From Methylacidiphilum sp. (GTDB taxonomy: Bacteria > Verrucomicrobiota > Verrucomicrobiia > CAIQCK01), in assembly GCA_020718125.1 (NCBI GenBank), contig DYDC01000023.1, positions 1-16,747 on the forward strand: a stretch of DNA of 16,747 bases, in the 5' to 3' direction. A program made the translations under genes and the position numbers. This document shows positions 6,496 through 14,134 of this stretch, piece by piece (positions within the stretch are counted from its first letter, which is position 1; each line of letters begins with the position of its first letter). Under the pieces are notes generated by a model. It ran no database searches. It had not been told where the DNA came from and saw only the letters and a list, made by a program, of their open reading frames with translations.

Positions 6496-8967
6496 CTATC
6501 GGATCAAGACTTTCTCCCGCCGCATCTCCTTCCGCACAAGGTCGCCGAAGTCGGCCTGCGGCATGCCGTATTGTTCCACGGCGACGGTGGCAAATTGGCG
6601 GGCCGCATTGCGCTGGTTGGCGTCCAGCAGCGCCCGCACGAGCGAGCGAAACGCGCGCTCGATGTGGCCCTGCACCAGCGGCAACGCCGTGTTCAGGCGC
6701 AAGGCGCCGCGCGCGTCGCGCGTGATGGTTTGTTCCTTGGGCGCGAGCCGCTGATAAATGATGCCGAGCGCCGACCACGGGCGGGGACGGTTGGGGGCCA
6801 GCAGGAGCGCCTGGAGGAACTGCACGGCGGACTCGTCGAGCTTGCCCATGTTGGCCAGCGCCTCGCCCGCGCCTTCGTGGCCGGCAGGCTCGGCTGGCCC
6901 GAGGCGGCAGGCTTCCAGAAAGGCCTTGTGCGCCGGCTCGAACTGGCGTAGCTGGGCATACACGGCGCCGAGATCCATGTAGATCATCGGATTGCCCAGT
7001 TGCAGTTTGAGTTCGCCGGCCCACGAACGCGAGCGGAGGCGCTTGAGGCGCTCGTCGGCGGAACGGCGGTTCAACTCGGAGGCCTTCTGCAGTTTCTTGG
7101 CCGCGGCGAGATACGCTTTGATGGTATCGGCGCCCAGTTCCTTGCCGGCAGCCAGGTCGCGCGCGGCCATCACGTCGGCTTTGACGCCGTAGTAGTGGCC
7201 CAGATGCGCGTGGGCGTCCTCGTCGTCGGACAGGATGAGGATGGCCTTCTGCGCGCCGGTGATGGACGCGTCAATCTTGGAGCCGTCCGTGGCGGCCTGG
7301 TAACTGGCCCATGCAAATTGCTTGTGGACCTTGGCGCTGTCGGGGCTGGTAACGGTGGCGCTGCGCCAGAGGGAAAGCTCGCTGGCCCACTCTTCAATGC
7401 GCATCCAGCTCCGCACGCCAAACGCGCCCACCAGCAGGGCAATCAGGAACCCATAGGCAAACCACCCCAGCCGTCTGCGGACCACCAGCTTGTAGTTGTA
7501 AACCGCGTCGAGGTGTTCCTGCGCCAGCGACGTTTCCGAGACGTCGGCGAACGTGGGCAACTGGCCCTTGAACGCCCACCACGGCGCGATGATCGTGCGC
7601 GTCGCCAGATGCACCAGCAGGCCGAAGATCGCGCACGCGCTGACGGCGGGCAGGTAAAGCCAGCGCTCCGAGAAGATCGTCGGCGCCACCGCGAAGACGC
7701 TGCAACATGGCGCCATCGCGAGCAGGAAGAACCCAATCCACAAGCTCACCGGCCGCCATCGCCGCCGCCCATGCCACACCAGCCAGAGCACGCCGCACAC
7801 ACCCACCAGTGCCAGCACGCCAAGCCAGTCCTCGATCTGGCGGAAGTTCGTGTCAATCACGGGCAGTTGGTTGAACGAATAGTCCACCGTCAGCGACCGC
7901 GGAAACACCAGCAGGCAGGCGGACTTGAAGATGACCTTGCACCCGGTCAACAACCGCCCGAACAGGTTGGCGTCGGTCAGCGGGTTGTCCACGAACGCCA
8001 CCGCGCGCGGCTCCAGCCGCAGCAGCGCCACTGTCCGCATCGCCACATACGAGGTCAGCACGATCCCCATCCAGAACCAGTTGGAACGGAACTTCCGCAG
8101 CACGTTCTCCCAGAAATCCCGCTGCGGACGGCCGGTGTAGCGCCGCCAGTCGAAGAGCCAGTCGAACAACGTCACCAGCGGCAGCAGGACCACGCCGGTT
8201 TCCTTCGCCATCATGGCGAGAAAAAACAGTCCCCACATCGTGAAACGCAACAGCCACGCCAGCCCCCGCCGCGCGCTGTAGGCCACCGAACCGATGTGCG
8301 CGAACAGCCCCAGCAGCACCAGCAACGTCATCAGCAAGTCCGCCCGGCCCATCACGTGCGTCACAGCCTCCGTATTCGCCGGGTGGGCAACGAAGAGCAC
8401 GCTTGCCGCGAAGCCCGCCCGCGTCGAGCGGAAAGCCACCGCCACGAGGTAGAAAACCAGGCACGCGTTGATGGCGTGCAACGCCCAGTTCACCACATGA
8501 TACCCCACCGGGTTGGCGCCGTTGCCCAGGATCGTCCAGTTGAACAGGAACGACAACGTCGTCAGCGGCCGGTAGAGGCCGTCGTTGGTGACCAGCGGGA
8601 AACCATAGTTCTTGTCGAAAATCTCCGTGATATGGTCCAGGTCACGGATGCGCGGATCGTTTGGCAGCAGCGTGCGCGCTTCCAGCGCCATTTCCGTGCC
8701 GAAGCTGTTGAGATAAGCCAGCAGACCCGCCACGAGCACCAGGGCCAGCAACAACGCGTCATAACGCGACGCCATCTTCGGCAGCCCCCACGGACGGCCC
8801 GGCAACCCGCTGCCGGCGGTCGCCAGCCGCGCCGCCTCGATCGGCGTGACGATGTGCTCGTAAACCACCGGCACTTCTTCCGGCCCGGACGCCGGGGGCG
8901 CCTGCGGCTGCGTTGGCGGCGGCACGTCGAAGTTTTCCCGATCGGGCGATGTGGTTGGCTCAGACAT
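6496..8967 (-). CDS. TMTC-like membrane glycosyltransferase with TPR repeats
   Basis: The 823-residue protein has a proline-rich cytoplasmic start (1-65), about ten or more membrane segments between 70 and 540, and a tetratricopeptide region from about 560 to the end. Recognisable family blocks are GLYRPLTTLSFLFNW, HVVNWALHAINACLVF, FVAHPANTEAVTHVMGRADLL, MAKETGVVLLPL, the DUF1736-like region around VDNPL and VDYSF, and SERWLYLP. Eukaryotic TMTC proteins are GT-C O-mannosyltransferases using lipid-linked sugar; bacterial relatives are mostly uncharacterised. The repeats include YMDLGAVYAQLRQFEPAHKAF and GEALANMGKLDESAVQF. The TPR part probably binds acceptor proteins outside the membrane, which is inference. 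It starts at the ATG at 8967, just downstream of a good promoter, and is convergent with accD. Confidence 0.85.
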   Translation of the reverse strand: MSEPTTSPDRENFDVPPPTQPQAPPASGPEEVPVVYEHIVTPIEAARLATAGSGLPGRPWGLPKMASRYDALLLALVLVAGLLAYLNSFGTEMALEARTLLPNDPRIRDLDHITEIFDKNYGFPLVTNDGLYRPLTTLSFLFNWTILGNGANPVGYHVVNWALHAINACLVFYLVAVAFRSTRAGFAASVLFVAHPANTEAVTHVMGRADLLMTLLVLLGLFAHIGSVAYSARRGLAWLLRFTMWGLFFLAMMAKETGVVLLPLVTLFDWLFDWRRYTGRPQRDFWENVLRKFRSNWFWMGIVLTSYVAMRTVALLRLEPRAVAFVDNPLTDANLFGRLLTGCKVIFKSACLLVFPRSLTVDYSFNQLPVIDTNFRQIEDWLGVLALVGVCGVLWLVWHGRRRWRPVSLWIGFFLLAMAPCCSVFAVAPTIFSERWLYLPAVSACAIFGLLVHLATRTIIAPWWAFKGQLPTFADVSETSLAQEHLDAVYNYKLVVRRRLGWFAYGFLIALLVGAFGVRSWMRIEEWASELSLWRSATVTSPDSAKVHKQFAWASYQAATDGSKIDASITGAQKAILILSDDEDAHAHLGHYYGVKADVMAARDLAAGKELGADTIKAYLAAAKKLQKASELNRRSADERLKRLRSRSWAGELKLQLGNPMIYMDLGAVYAQLRQFEPAHKAFLEACRLGPAEPAGHEGAGEALANMGKLDESAVQFLQALLLAPNRPRPWSALGIIYQRLAPKEQTITRDARGALRLNTALPLVQGHIERAFRSLVRALLDANQRNAARQFATVAVEQYGMPQADFGDLVRKEMRREKVLIR

Positions 8968-9007
8968 GGTTGATAGTCGCAGGCGTCACGTTTTGAAACG
9001 CCGGCGG

Positions 9008-9035
9008 ATTATAGGGCACGCCGCCCCAACTGCAA
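9008..9035 (-). promoter_or_regulatory. Promoter of the TMTC-like gene
   Basis: A perfect TATAAT lies on the minus strand (9013-9008), followed directly by CCGCCGG. TTGCAG is 16 bp upstream (9035-9030), a weak 3/6 match to the -35 consensus. The predicted transcript would begin near 9001, about 34 bases before the start codon at 8967. Confidence 0.5.
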
Positions 9036-9092
9036 CCGCGCAGAATTGGCTCGCCGGGTTTCCTGCCGATTGATAGATTGCCGCGCCATTCG

Positions 9093-9584
9093 ATGATGAG
9101 GATCGCCACTGCCATTGGTTCGCTCGCCGCGCTCGCGCTGCTCGTTGCCGGCTGCGAAAGCTCCACCAGGAAATACACGATGCTGGGAGTTTATCTCCAG
9201 ACACCGGCGCAACTGCCCGAGAGACAGCGCACCATCGTCGTGGTTCCCAATCCGCCCCTGAGTGTCGCCGTGGGCCGGCTGCCGGAACTGCGCGAGGTGG
9301 AGCTTGTCAGCGCGAGAGCCATCAAGACCCCCACGCGCAAACAACTGGTCATGCAGTTCAACCGGCACGGCACCGTCGTCATCGAGAACTTCACCACCGA
9401 ACGGCGCGGCGAACTCTACGTGCTCGTCCTCAATCGCGTCCCCATCGCCGCCCCCGCCATCCGCGAGCCGATCCGCGACGGCAGGCTGGTGGTGGACGTG
9501 GACCTGGCCGATGAGGATCTCGACAAGCTCGTCGAGGGCCTCAACGCCGCCGCCAAGGACGCCCAAGCCCCGTTAGGTCGCTAA
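9093..9584 (+). CDS. Lipoprotein resembling a stand-alone SecD periplasmic (P1 head) domain
   Basis: The 163-residue product has a signal peptide with a lipobox, LLVAGC, putting the lipidated cysteine at residue 21, so it should be anchored in a membrane facing the periplasm. The second half resembles the head part of the SecD first periplasmic domain: a beta stretch LVMQFNRHGTVVIENFT, then GELYVLVLNRVPIAAPAI, then REPIRDGR, and a final helix with ADEDLDKLVEGL. In SecD the matching blocks are AIVLDG-V-SAP-I, a PI-G motif and an EA--LA--L helix. None of the SecD membrane segments are present. I start at the ATG at 9093; a TTG at 9078 is possible. It diverges from the TMTC-like gene. Role unknown; the SecD likeness is from pattern recognition only. 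Confidence 0.65.
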   Translation: MMRIATAIGSLAALALLVAGCESSTRKYTMLGVYLQTPAQLPERQRTIVVVPNPPLSVAVGRLPELREVELVSARAIKTPTRKQLVMQFNRHGTVVIENFTTERRGELYVLVLNRVPIAAPAIREPIRDGRLVVDVDLADEDLDKLVEGLNAAAKDAQAPLGR

Positions 9585-9610
9585 GCCGCGCCACCAATTC
9601 GCTGGATCCT

Positions 9611-9650
9611 GCAACCAACTTTTGATGCATATGCATCAAAAGTTGGTTGC
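9611..9650. repeat. Perfect 40-bp palindrome at the start of the paaX-like gene
   Basis: Each arm is 20 bases, GCAACCAACTTTTGATGCAT followed by its exact reverse complement, with no spacer; the centre lies between 9630 and 9631. It ends one base before the codon (ATG, 9652) that I prefer as the gene start, and it contains two further in-frame ATGs (9625, 9631). Bases 9617-9648 recur exactly at 10480-10511. Confidence 0.97.
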
Positions 9651-9651
9651 C

Positions 9652-10488
9652 ATGACCGCCGCAATCGCGCAACATCCGCCCGTGCAACCGAAGACCGAAG
9701 AGTTCCTCAATCTGCTGTTGTGGTCAGCGGATATGCTGATGCGCCCCACCTTCCGCAACCTTACCGACTCCTACGAGAGCTGGGCTTATCGCAATGGCCT
9801 CTCCCGGCAAATCATCCGGCTGGAAAAGCAGCAACTCATCGAATGCAGGGCCAGCCCTGATGACCGGCTTTATCGCCTCACCACCCAAGGACGACTACAT
9901 GCCCTCGGTGGGCGCGATCCACAGGCGCGATGGTCACGGCTATGGGACGGGCGGTGGCGACTGGTGCTATTCGATGTTCCAAACAGCCAGAATGCTCATC
10001 GCAACCGACTGCGGCAGTATCTGCGCCACAAAGGCTTCGGCTATTTGCAGAACAGCGTATGGGTCACTCCCGACCCGCTTGAGAAGGAGCGACAAGTCTT
10101 GGCGGGTAGCACTGCCAACGTGGAGTCGCTTCTGCTGTTGGAAGCCAAGACATGCGCCGGTGAATCCGACGCGGAGATCGTTGCGGGGGCTTGGGACTTT
10201 GAGCGCATCAACCATCTTTACGCCCAACATCTGAAGGTGCTGGGTCAGCGGCCCTCTGGCCGATTGAGCGACGAGTCTGTCTCCAAAGCACTGCTGCGTT
10301 GGGCGGGGACGGAACGCGCAGCGTGGTTGGCGGCGGTGATGGCCGACCCCTTGCTGCCGGAAAGGATTCTGCCCTCGGACTACTTGGGACAAAAAGCATG
10401 GCGCGGGCGGGTCGAAATTCTGGGGGAAGCTGCACGACAAGCGGGCACATTCCGTGCAACCCGCTCCAAAGCGATGCCTAACTTTTGA
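9652..10488 (+). CDS. PaaX-family transcriptional regulator, orphan
   Basis: The roughly 278-residue protein shows the whole PaaX layout. A winged-helix part at about 10-85 ends in DRLYRLTTQGR. A central Cas2-like ferredoxin-fold domain has LWDGRWRLVLFDVP, RNRLRQYLRHKGFGYLQNSVWV and a following TPDP. A C-terminal PaaX_C-type segment has ADPLLPERILPSDYLG. PaaX represses phenylacetate degradation in E. coli and responds to phenylacetyl-CoA, but no such genes are nearby, so the target is unknown. The gene fits exactly between two copies of a palindrome: the first covers the region just before the ATG at 9652, and the TGA stop lies inside the second. Starts at 9625 or 9631 would put the first residues inside the palindrome. 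Base composition looks less GC-rich than its neighbours. It may be self-regulated or part of an inserted unit. Confidence 0.8.
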   Translation: MTAAIAQHPPVQPKTEEFLNLLLWSADMLMRPTFRNLTDSYESWAYRNGLSRQIIRLEKQQLIECRASPDDRLYRLTTQGRLHALGGRDPQARWSRLWDGRWRLVLFDVPNSQNAHRNRLRQYLRHKGFGYLQNSVWVTPDPLEKERQVLAGSTANVESLLLLEAKTCAGESDAEIVAGAWDFERINHLYAQHLKVLGQRPSGRLSDESVSKALLRWAGTERAAWLAAVMADPLLPERILPSDYLGQKAWRGRVEILGEAARQAGTFRATRSKAMPNF

Positions 10489-10511
10489 TGCATATGCATC
10501 AAAAGTTGGTT
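10480..10511. repeat. Second copy of the palindromic repeat at the end of the paaX-like gene
   Basis: These 32 bases are identical to 9617-9648. Positions 10480-10507 form a perfect 28-bp palindrome centred between 10493 and 10494; beyond that the left arm differs (TGCC instead of AACC), so the copy is less symmetric than the first. The TGA stop of the paaX-like gene (10486-10488) falls inside it. The centres of the two copies are 863 bp apart. Confidence 0.95.
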
Positions 10512-10703
10512 CGCATGGTGGCTTGGCCGTCGGGTGCTATCCCGCATCGCACGAGGGGAAAAGTGCGGAGATGATCCAGTCCGGCGGCTGTTGGGCCGAC
10601 TGGCCGAAACGCTTTCGAGACGATTCGCAACATTGTGTCCGCCACTGCCAATCGCCACCTCCAAACCGCGGGACCCCGATTGCGACATCCCCGATTGCGG
10701 GCG

Positions 10704-10733
10704 TTGACACTTTTCGCGCCGGGGTGCTATTGT
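10704..10733 (+). promoter_or_regulatory. Sigma-70-type promoter of the HNH gene
   Basis: A consensus -35 TTGACA (10704-10709) is followed after 18 bp by TATTGT (10728-10733), with TG one base before it as in extended -10 promoters, then CCG. The predicted transcript starts near 10740, about 47 bases before the ATG at 10787. This is the best promoter match in the window. Confidence 0.75.
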
Positions 10734-10786
10734 CCGCCCGTTTTCCAGACCGGGCAGGGCCGGTCATGCAGAGCCGAGGTCGGGAC

Positions 10787-11419
10787 ATGGAAGCGATGTT
10801 GAATCAGAATGTGTTGGTGCTCAACCGGCTCTGGCAGGCAGTCAATATCTGCTCCGTGAAGCGGGCGTTGACGTTGCTGTTCCAGGGCCACGCGGAAGTC
10901 GTGTGCGCCGATAACGGAGCGTTTGACACCTACGACTTCAACGAGTGGCGCGACTTCTCCGAGCGCAACCCGCGCGATGCCGACAGCGTCCACACCATCC
11001 GGTTCCGCATCCGCGTCCCGAAGGTGGTGATGCTGCTGTTCTTCGACCGCCTGCCGCGCAAGGAGGTCAAGTTCACCCGGCACAACATCTTCGAGCGCGA
11101 CAGCAACACCTGCCAGTATTGCGGCGTCCTCTTCGAGCGGCGCGACCTGAACATTGACCACGTCATCCCCCGCGACCGCGGCGGCGCCACCACGTGGGAA
11201 AACGTCGTCTGCTCCTGCATCCCCTGCAATACGCGCAAGGGCAACCGCACGCCGTCCGAGGCCGGCATGCGGCTCGTCCGCAAGCCGAAGCGGCCCAAGT
11301 GGCGGCCGTTCGTGCAGATCAGCTTCACCCGGACCGGCGACGATAGCTGGAAACATTTCCTGGATCTGGCCTACTGGAACGTCGAATTGGGCCACGAAGG
11401 CCCCGACGAGCCGGGTTGA
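10787..11419 (+). CDS. HNH endonuclease family protein
   Basis: The 210-residue protein has an N-terminal domain (VLVLNRLWQAVNICSVKRAL) seen in a widespread group of HNH proteins, then the nuclease at about 99-160. CQYC (C109, C112) and CIPC (C144, C147) make the zinc site. The active-site elements are D124-H125 in NIDHVIP, N139 in TTWENVV, and N148 in CNTRKGNR. The C-terminal KPKRPKW segment is basic. I start at the ATG at 10787, which has GAGG seven bases upstream; ATGs at 10766 and 10796 are also in frame. It has its own strong promoter and a terminator, so it is a single-gene transcript. Restriction, repair or mobile-element roles are all possible and the sequence does not decide between them. 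Confidence 0.88.
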   Translation: MEAMLNQNVLVLNRLWQAVNICSVKRALTLLFQGHAEVVCADNGAFDTYDFNEWRDFSERNPRDADSVHTIRFRIRVPKVVMLLFFDRLPRKEVKFTRHNIFERDSNTCQYCGVLFERRDLNIDHVIPRDRGGATTWENVVCSCIPCNTRKGNRTPSEAGMRLVRKPKRPKWRPFVQISFTRTGDDSWKHFLDLAYWNVELGHEGPDEPG

Positions 11420-11452
11420 CGGCGGGTGTTTTGGAAGCCGCCTAGCGCGCGC

Positions 11453-11489
11453 CAGCCCCGGTGGTTTCCCGCCGGGGCTGATCGTTTTT
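11453..11489 (+). terminator. Rho-independent terminator after the HNH gene
   Basis: A 9-bp GC-rich stem, CAGCCCCGG at 11453-11461 paired with CCGGGGCTG at 11472-11480, has a 10-base loop and is followed after four bases by five Ts (11485-11489). It lies 33 bases downstream of the HNH stop codon. Confidence 0.8.
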
Positions 11490-11569
11490 GGAGAAAGGCT
11501 TGTGTTGGTGGCGGCGTGTTGTTAGAGGAAAAGGCCGCTTTGCCGGAAGGCGAAGCCAACGAGGACACG

Positions 11570-12205
11570 ATGATGAGAAAAACACTGGCGATTTTGACAC
11601 TGTGCGGCATCGGCGCGTGGAGCGCGCAGGCGCAAACGGGCGCGTTGATGCCCTACAAATCGGCCCACTTCAAACAGACGATGAGCGTCACGGGCGGCGG
11701 GCCGGAATCACTCCAAAGCATCAAGGCCGAGCTGTGGTTCCTCAACCCCGACCGGCTGCGGGTGGTGACGGTCGTGGAGGGCAAGCGGCAGGTCATCCTG
11801 ATCAGCAGCGGCTTCGCCTATGTGTTTGAAGAGGGCGCCGAGGTGGGCATGAAGATGCCATTGCAGAAACAACTGCTCGACCAACTGGCCAAATTCACCG
11901 AGGTGTTCTCGAAACTGGATTCGTGGAAGAAGTCGAAGATCGGCTCGGAGAAGGTGGGCGACAGGATGTGCGATGTCTATGCCTTCAAGGACCTGGCCGA
12001 CGGCCAGCCCGTCGAGGGCAAGGTGTGGCTGTGGAAGGAGAAGAACTTCCCGGTCCGCATCATGCAGTCATCCCAAGGCAAGACAGTGACCGTGGACCAC
12101 TCGGAAGCGGAGATCAACGAGAACGTGTCCCCGGCGCTGTTCGATCCGCCGCAAGGGGTGAAGTTCCTCGATGCGCCGACGATGACCCCGGGCGTGGCGA
12201 AGTGA
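11570..12205 (+). CDS. Secreted LolA-like / outer-membrane lipoprotein-sorting-like protein
   Basis: The 211-residue product begins with a signal peptide (MMRKTLAILTLCGIGAWSAQAQ). The mature part follows the pattern of the LolA/LolB-like half-barrel: SAHFKQTMSVTGGG, AELWFLNPDRLRVVT, VILISSGFAYVFEEG, GKVWLWKEKNFPVRI, and a final SPALFDPPQGVKF. The last block is common in single-domain periplasmic proteins of this fold (for example DUF4412-like proteins). Such proteins carry hydrophobic ligands or lipoproteins across the periplasm, but true LolA function is not implied. GAGG at 11561-11564 supports a start at 11570 or 11573. It follows the HNH terminator by about 80 bases, so it needs its own promoter, which I could not identify. 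It ends 30 bp from the convergent squalene-cyclase-fold gene. Confidence 0.75.
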   Translation: MMRKTLAILTLCGIGAWSAQAQTGALMPYKSAHFKQTMSVTGGGPESLQSIKAELWFLNPDRLRVVTVVEGKRQVILISSGFAYVFEEGAEVGMKMPLQKQLLDQLAKFTEVFSKLDSWKKSKIGSEKVGDRMCDVYAFKDLADGQPVEGKVWLWKEKNFPVRIMQSSQGKTVTVDHSEAEINENVSPALFDPPQGVKFLDAPTMTPGVAK

Positions 12206-12235
12206 CTTCGCGGCAGCCGGCGCGCCGCGATCCGG

Positions 12236-13966
12236 TCAGGGCGTGGCGGGTTTCTTGGGCGTCTCGCGCTGGGCCACCGTGGAAGTGATGCTGTAGGTCG
12301 GCAGGAACCGGTAGTAAACCTCCAGCGCCAGGCACATCAGCGTGGTGTGATAAACCTTGGTGTCTTTGCCGATCACCTTCCGCGCGGTCATGTTGTCCTG
12401 CCACGCTGCGGCACCCGGCATTGGCCACCAGCCTTCCGGGTTCTGGTTCTCCACGATCTGGTCGCGGAGCCGCGCGTTCCAGTCGGCCCACCAACGGCCG
12501 CCGGCGTGAAACATCGCCTGCGTGACGTAATACCACGCGTAGGTGGAGTTCGCGTTGGCCATGCGGAACCGCGTCTCAGTGTTCAGCGCCCCCGGCAGTG
12601 TCTGCCGCACCTCGGCGCAGTGGCCGTCACCGAGCAGTTGCAGGCACAAGATGCCAATCCCGTCCAGCGCGTCGGAGTGGCCGCGGTCGGGCACCGCGTA
12701 ACCAAACCGTTTTTCCTGCTGGTAGTAGATCGAGTGGAACCATTGCCGCGAGCGCGCCAGCGCCTCGTTGAGGCCGGGCACTTGCAGGCCGGCGTTCTTG
12801 GCGGCCACCAGCGCCTGCACGTTCCACGCCGCGATGGAACTGTCGCCGCTGGGCCGGTGCTTGAGGTTATAGACGCCACCCGGCCCCGTGTTGTAATCGT
12901 AGTCCCACGACCCGTCGGGACGCTGCGAGCGGATGATGAGGCTGACGGCGGTCTCGGCCATCGTCTGCAAGCCCCCGTAGCGCGTCAGCGCATAGTCCTC
13001 GCAGATCGCGTAAGCGGCAATGGGATGCTGGTATTCAAACCGCGCCGTGCCCATGTAGCCCGCGCCGTCCTTGCGGCTCTGCTCGGCAACGGACGCCAGA
13101 TAGTTCAACCCCTCGCGCACGGCCTGCTGAAACTCCTCGCTGTCGTGCGTCTCGCCGTGGCCGAGGAACGCCAGCAATGCCAGCCCCGTCATCGCCGCGT
13201 GATACTGGCTGCCCCACGAACCCGGGTTCTTGCCGCCGACGTTCTGGTTTTGCTTCAACCAACGCAATCCCTTTAGCACCGCCGCCTCGCTGCCATCGGA
13301 ACCGCCGTAGCGCGTCACGGCCATGCCGCGCGAGTTGCCGCTCACGCGGCCGGCCAACGCGTCGGAGGTGCCGCCCGCGCCTTTTTGTGAGGAACCGCCG
13401 GACGCGATGCCGGGCGCCTTGGGACTCAATCCCGTAATCACCATCGGCGCGCTCGGCAGCCGTGGGATGGCGCGCGGGTTGGGCACGCCGCGCGAGACCG
13501 TCGGTATCGGCGCGATGCGCGGGGCGGCGTTGGCCAGCTCGCTCGGATCCTTGCTCTTCTCGCCAAACGACGTCTCCGGCCCGATCGCCGCGAGCGCCTC
13601 GCCGACCTGTTTGGAAATCACCAGCGAGGGCAGCACAGTGGGCGCCGGCGCCTCCTGAAAATGCATCAATACGCGGTAGCCGAACGCCGCAAAAACACCC
13701 AGGTGAATCAACGCCGCAATGACGTAGTAATGTGTGGGCCAGCGCCGGCGGCGCGGCCGTTCCATCAGAAGGTCCACCTCATCCGGAAACCGCGGCGTGA
13801 ACCCGGTCGGCAGCGAATGCCGCTTGACGCGTGGCTGCACGGGCTTCCTCTTGGCAACCCGCGGCTTGCCGGCGTGCAACGACACGACACGCACCCGCTT
13901 CCCCGGTGCAGATGCCTCCTTGGGCGGCTGCGCGCCCGGGCTGTTTCGCCGTGACTCCGTTTCCAC
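12236..13966 (-). CDS. Membrane-anchored prenyltransferase/squalene-oxidase-repeat protein
   Basis: The roughly 576-residue protein has a basic N-terminus, one membrane helix at about 79-102 (YYVIAALIHLGVFAAFGYR), a proline/serine-rich linker to about 225, and a C-terminal alpha/alpha-toroid domain. Toroid repeats include AAVLKGLRWLKQNQN, GSWGSQYHAAMTGLALLAFLG, SLIIRSQRPDGSWDYDYN and DALDGIGILCLQLLG. This is the squalene-cyclase/prenyltransferase fold. I do not see the DxDD acid motif of true cyclases, so it is probably a non-enzymatic periplasmic domain; such proteins are frequent in Planctomycetes and Verrucomicrobia. I start at the GTG at 13966 because the likely promoter at 14006-14034 lies downstream of the more distant GTG at 14050, which would give 604 residues. 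Confidence 0.75.
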   Translation of the reverse strand: METESRRNSPGAQPPKEASAPGKRVRVVSLHAGKPRVAKRKPVQPRVKRHSLPTGFTPRFPDEVDLLMERPRRRRWPTHYYVIAALIHLGVFAAFGYRVLMHFQEAPAPTVLPSLVISKQVGEALAAIGPETSFGEKSKDPSELANAAPRIAPIPTVSRGVPNPRAIPRLPSAPMVITGLSPKAPGIASGGSSQKGAGGTSDALAGRVSGNSRGMAVTRYGGSDGSEAAVLKGLRWLKQNQNVGGKNPGSWGSQYHAAMTGLALLAFLGHGETHDSEEFQQAVREGLNYLASVAEQSRKDGAGYMGTARFEYQHPIAAYAICEDYALTRYGGLQTMAETAVSLIIRSQRPDGSWDYDYNTGPGGVYNLKHRPSGDSSIAAWNVQALVAAKNAGLQVPGLNEALARSRQWFHSIYYQQEKRFGYAVPDRGHSDALDGIGILCLQLLGDGHCAEVRQTLPGALNTETRFRMANANSTYAWYYVTQAMFHAGGRWWADWNARLRDQIVENQNPEGWWPMPGAAAWQDNMTARKVIGKDTKVYHTTLMCLALEVYYRFLPTYSITSTVAQRETPKKPATP

Positions 13967-14005
13967 GTCCAAATTACGAATCGGGGATGCTAGCCGGTCT
14001 TCCGG

Positions 14006-14034
14006 ACAATAGCAATCAGCGAAAAAGGCCCCAA
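14006..14034 (-). promoter_or_regulatory. Promoter of the squalene-cyclase-fold gene
   Basis: On the minus strand TTGGGG (14034-14029) is followed after 17 bp by TATTGT (14011-14006) with an extended -10 TG, then CCG. The 12 bases TGCTATTGTCCG are identical to those of the HNH promoter. The transcript would start near 13998, about 32 bases before the chosen GTG. Confidence 0.5.
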
Positions 14035-14134
14035 AAGGCTCAAAAACCACAGAAGGCTCAGAGATCGAATCGTTAGCGCCACCGAGGTTGTTGGGGCGCG
14101 GGAATGAAAGGCCGGCAGCCGTAGGATTGCCTGC

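Noticed and set aside
7000..8973. A 657-codon open frame on the plus strand
   Set aside because: It is antisense to the TMTC-like gene. Its product is a histidine/glutamine/arginine-rich string without domain patterns, while the minus strand shows membrane helices and TPR motifs.
9611..9650. The first palindrome as a rho-independent terminator of the lipoprotein gene
   Set aside because: The stem is AT-rich at its centre, has no loop and is not followed by a T-run, unlike the clear terminator at 11453-11489.
9611..10511. The two palindromes as CRISPR repeats or as an HUH-type (IS200/IS605) element
   Set aside because: There are only two copies separated by a gene rather than a spacer, and the protein has neither an HUH motif nor a Cas1 neighbour. 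The Cas2-like fold is a normal part of PaaX proteins.
10454..10786. A long N-terminal extension of the HNH protein starting near 10454
   Set aside because: The extension would cross the paaX-like stop region, the palindrome and the strong promoter. The ATG at 10787 has a proper GAGG site and lies downstream of that promoter.
12236..13966. A true squalene-hopene cyclase
   Set aside because: The toroid repeats are present, but no DxDD acid motif was seen, and the protein has an N-terminal membrane anchor and a long proline-rich linker.
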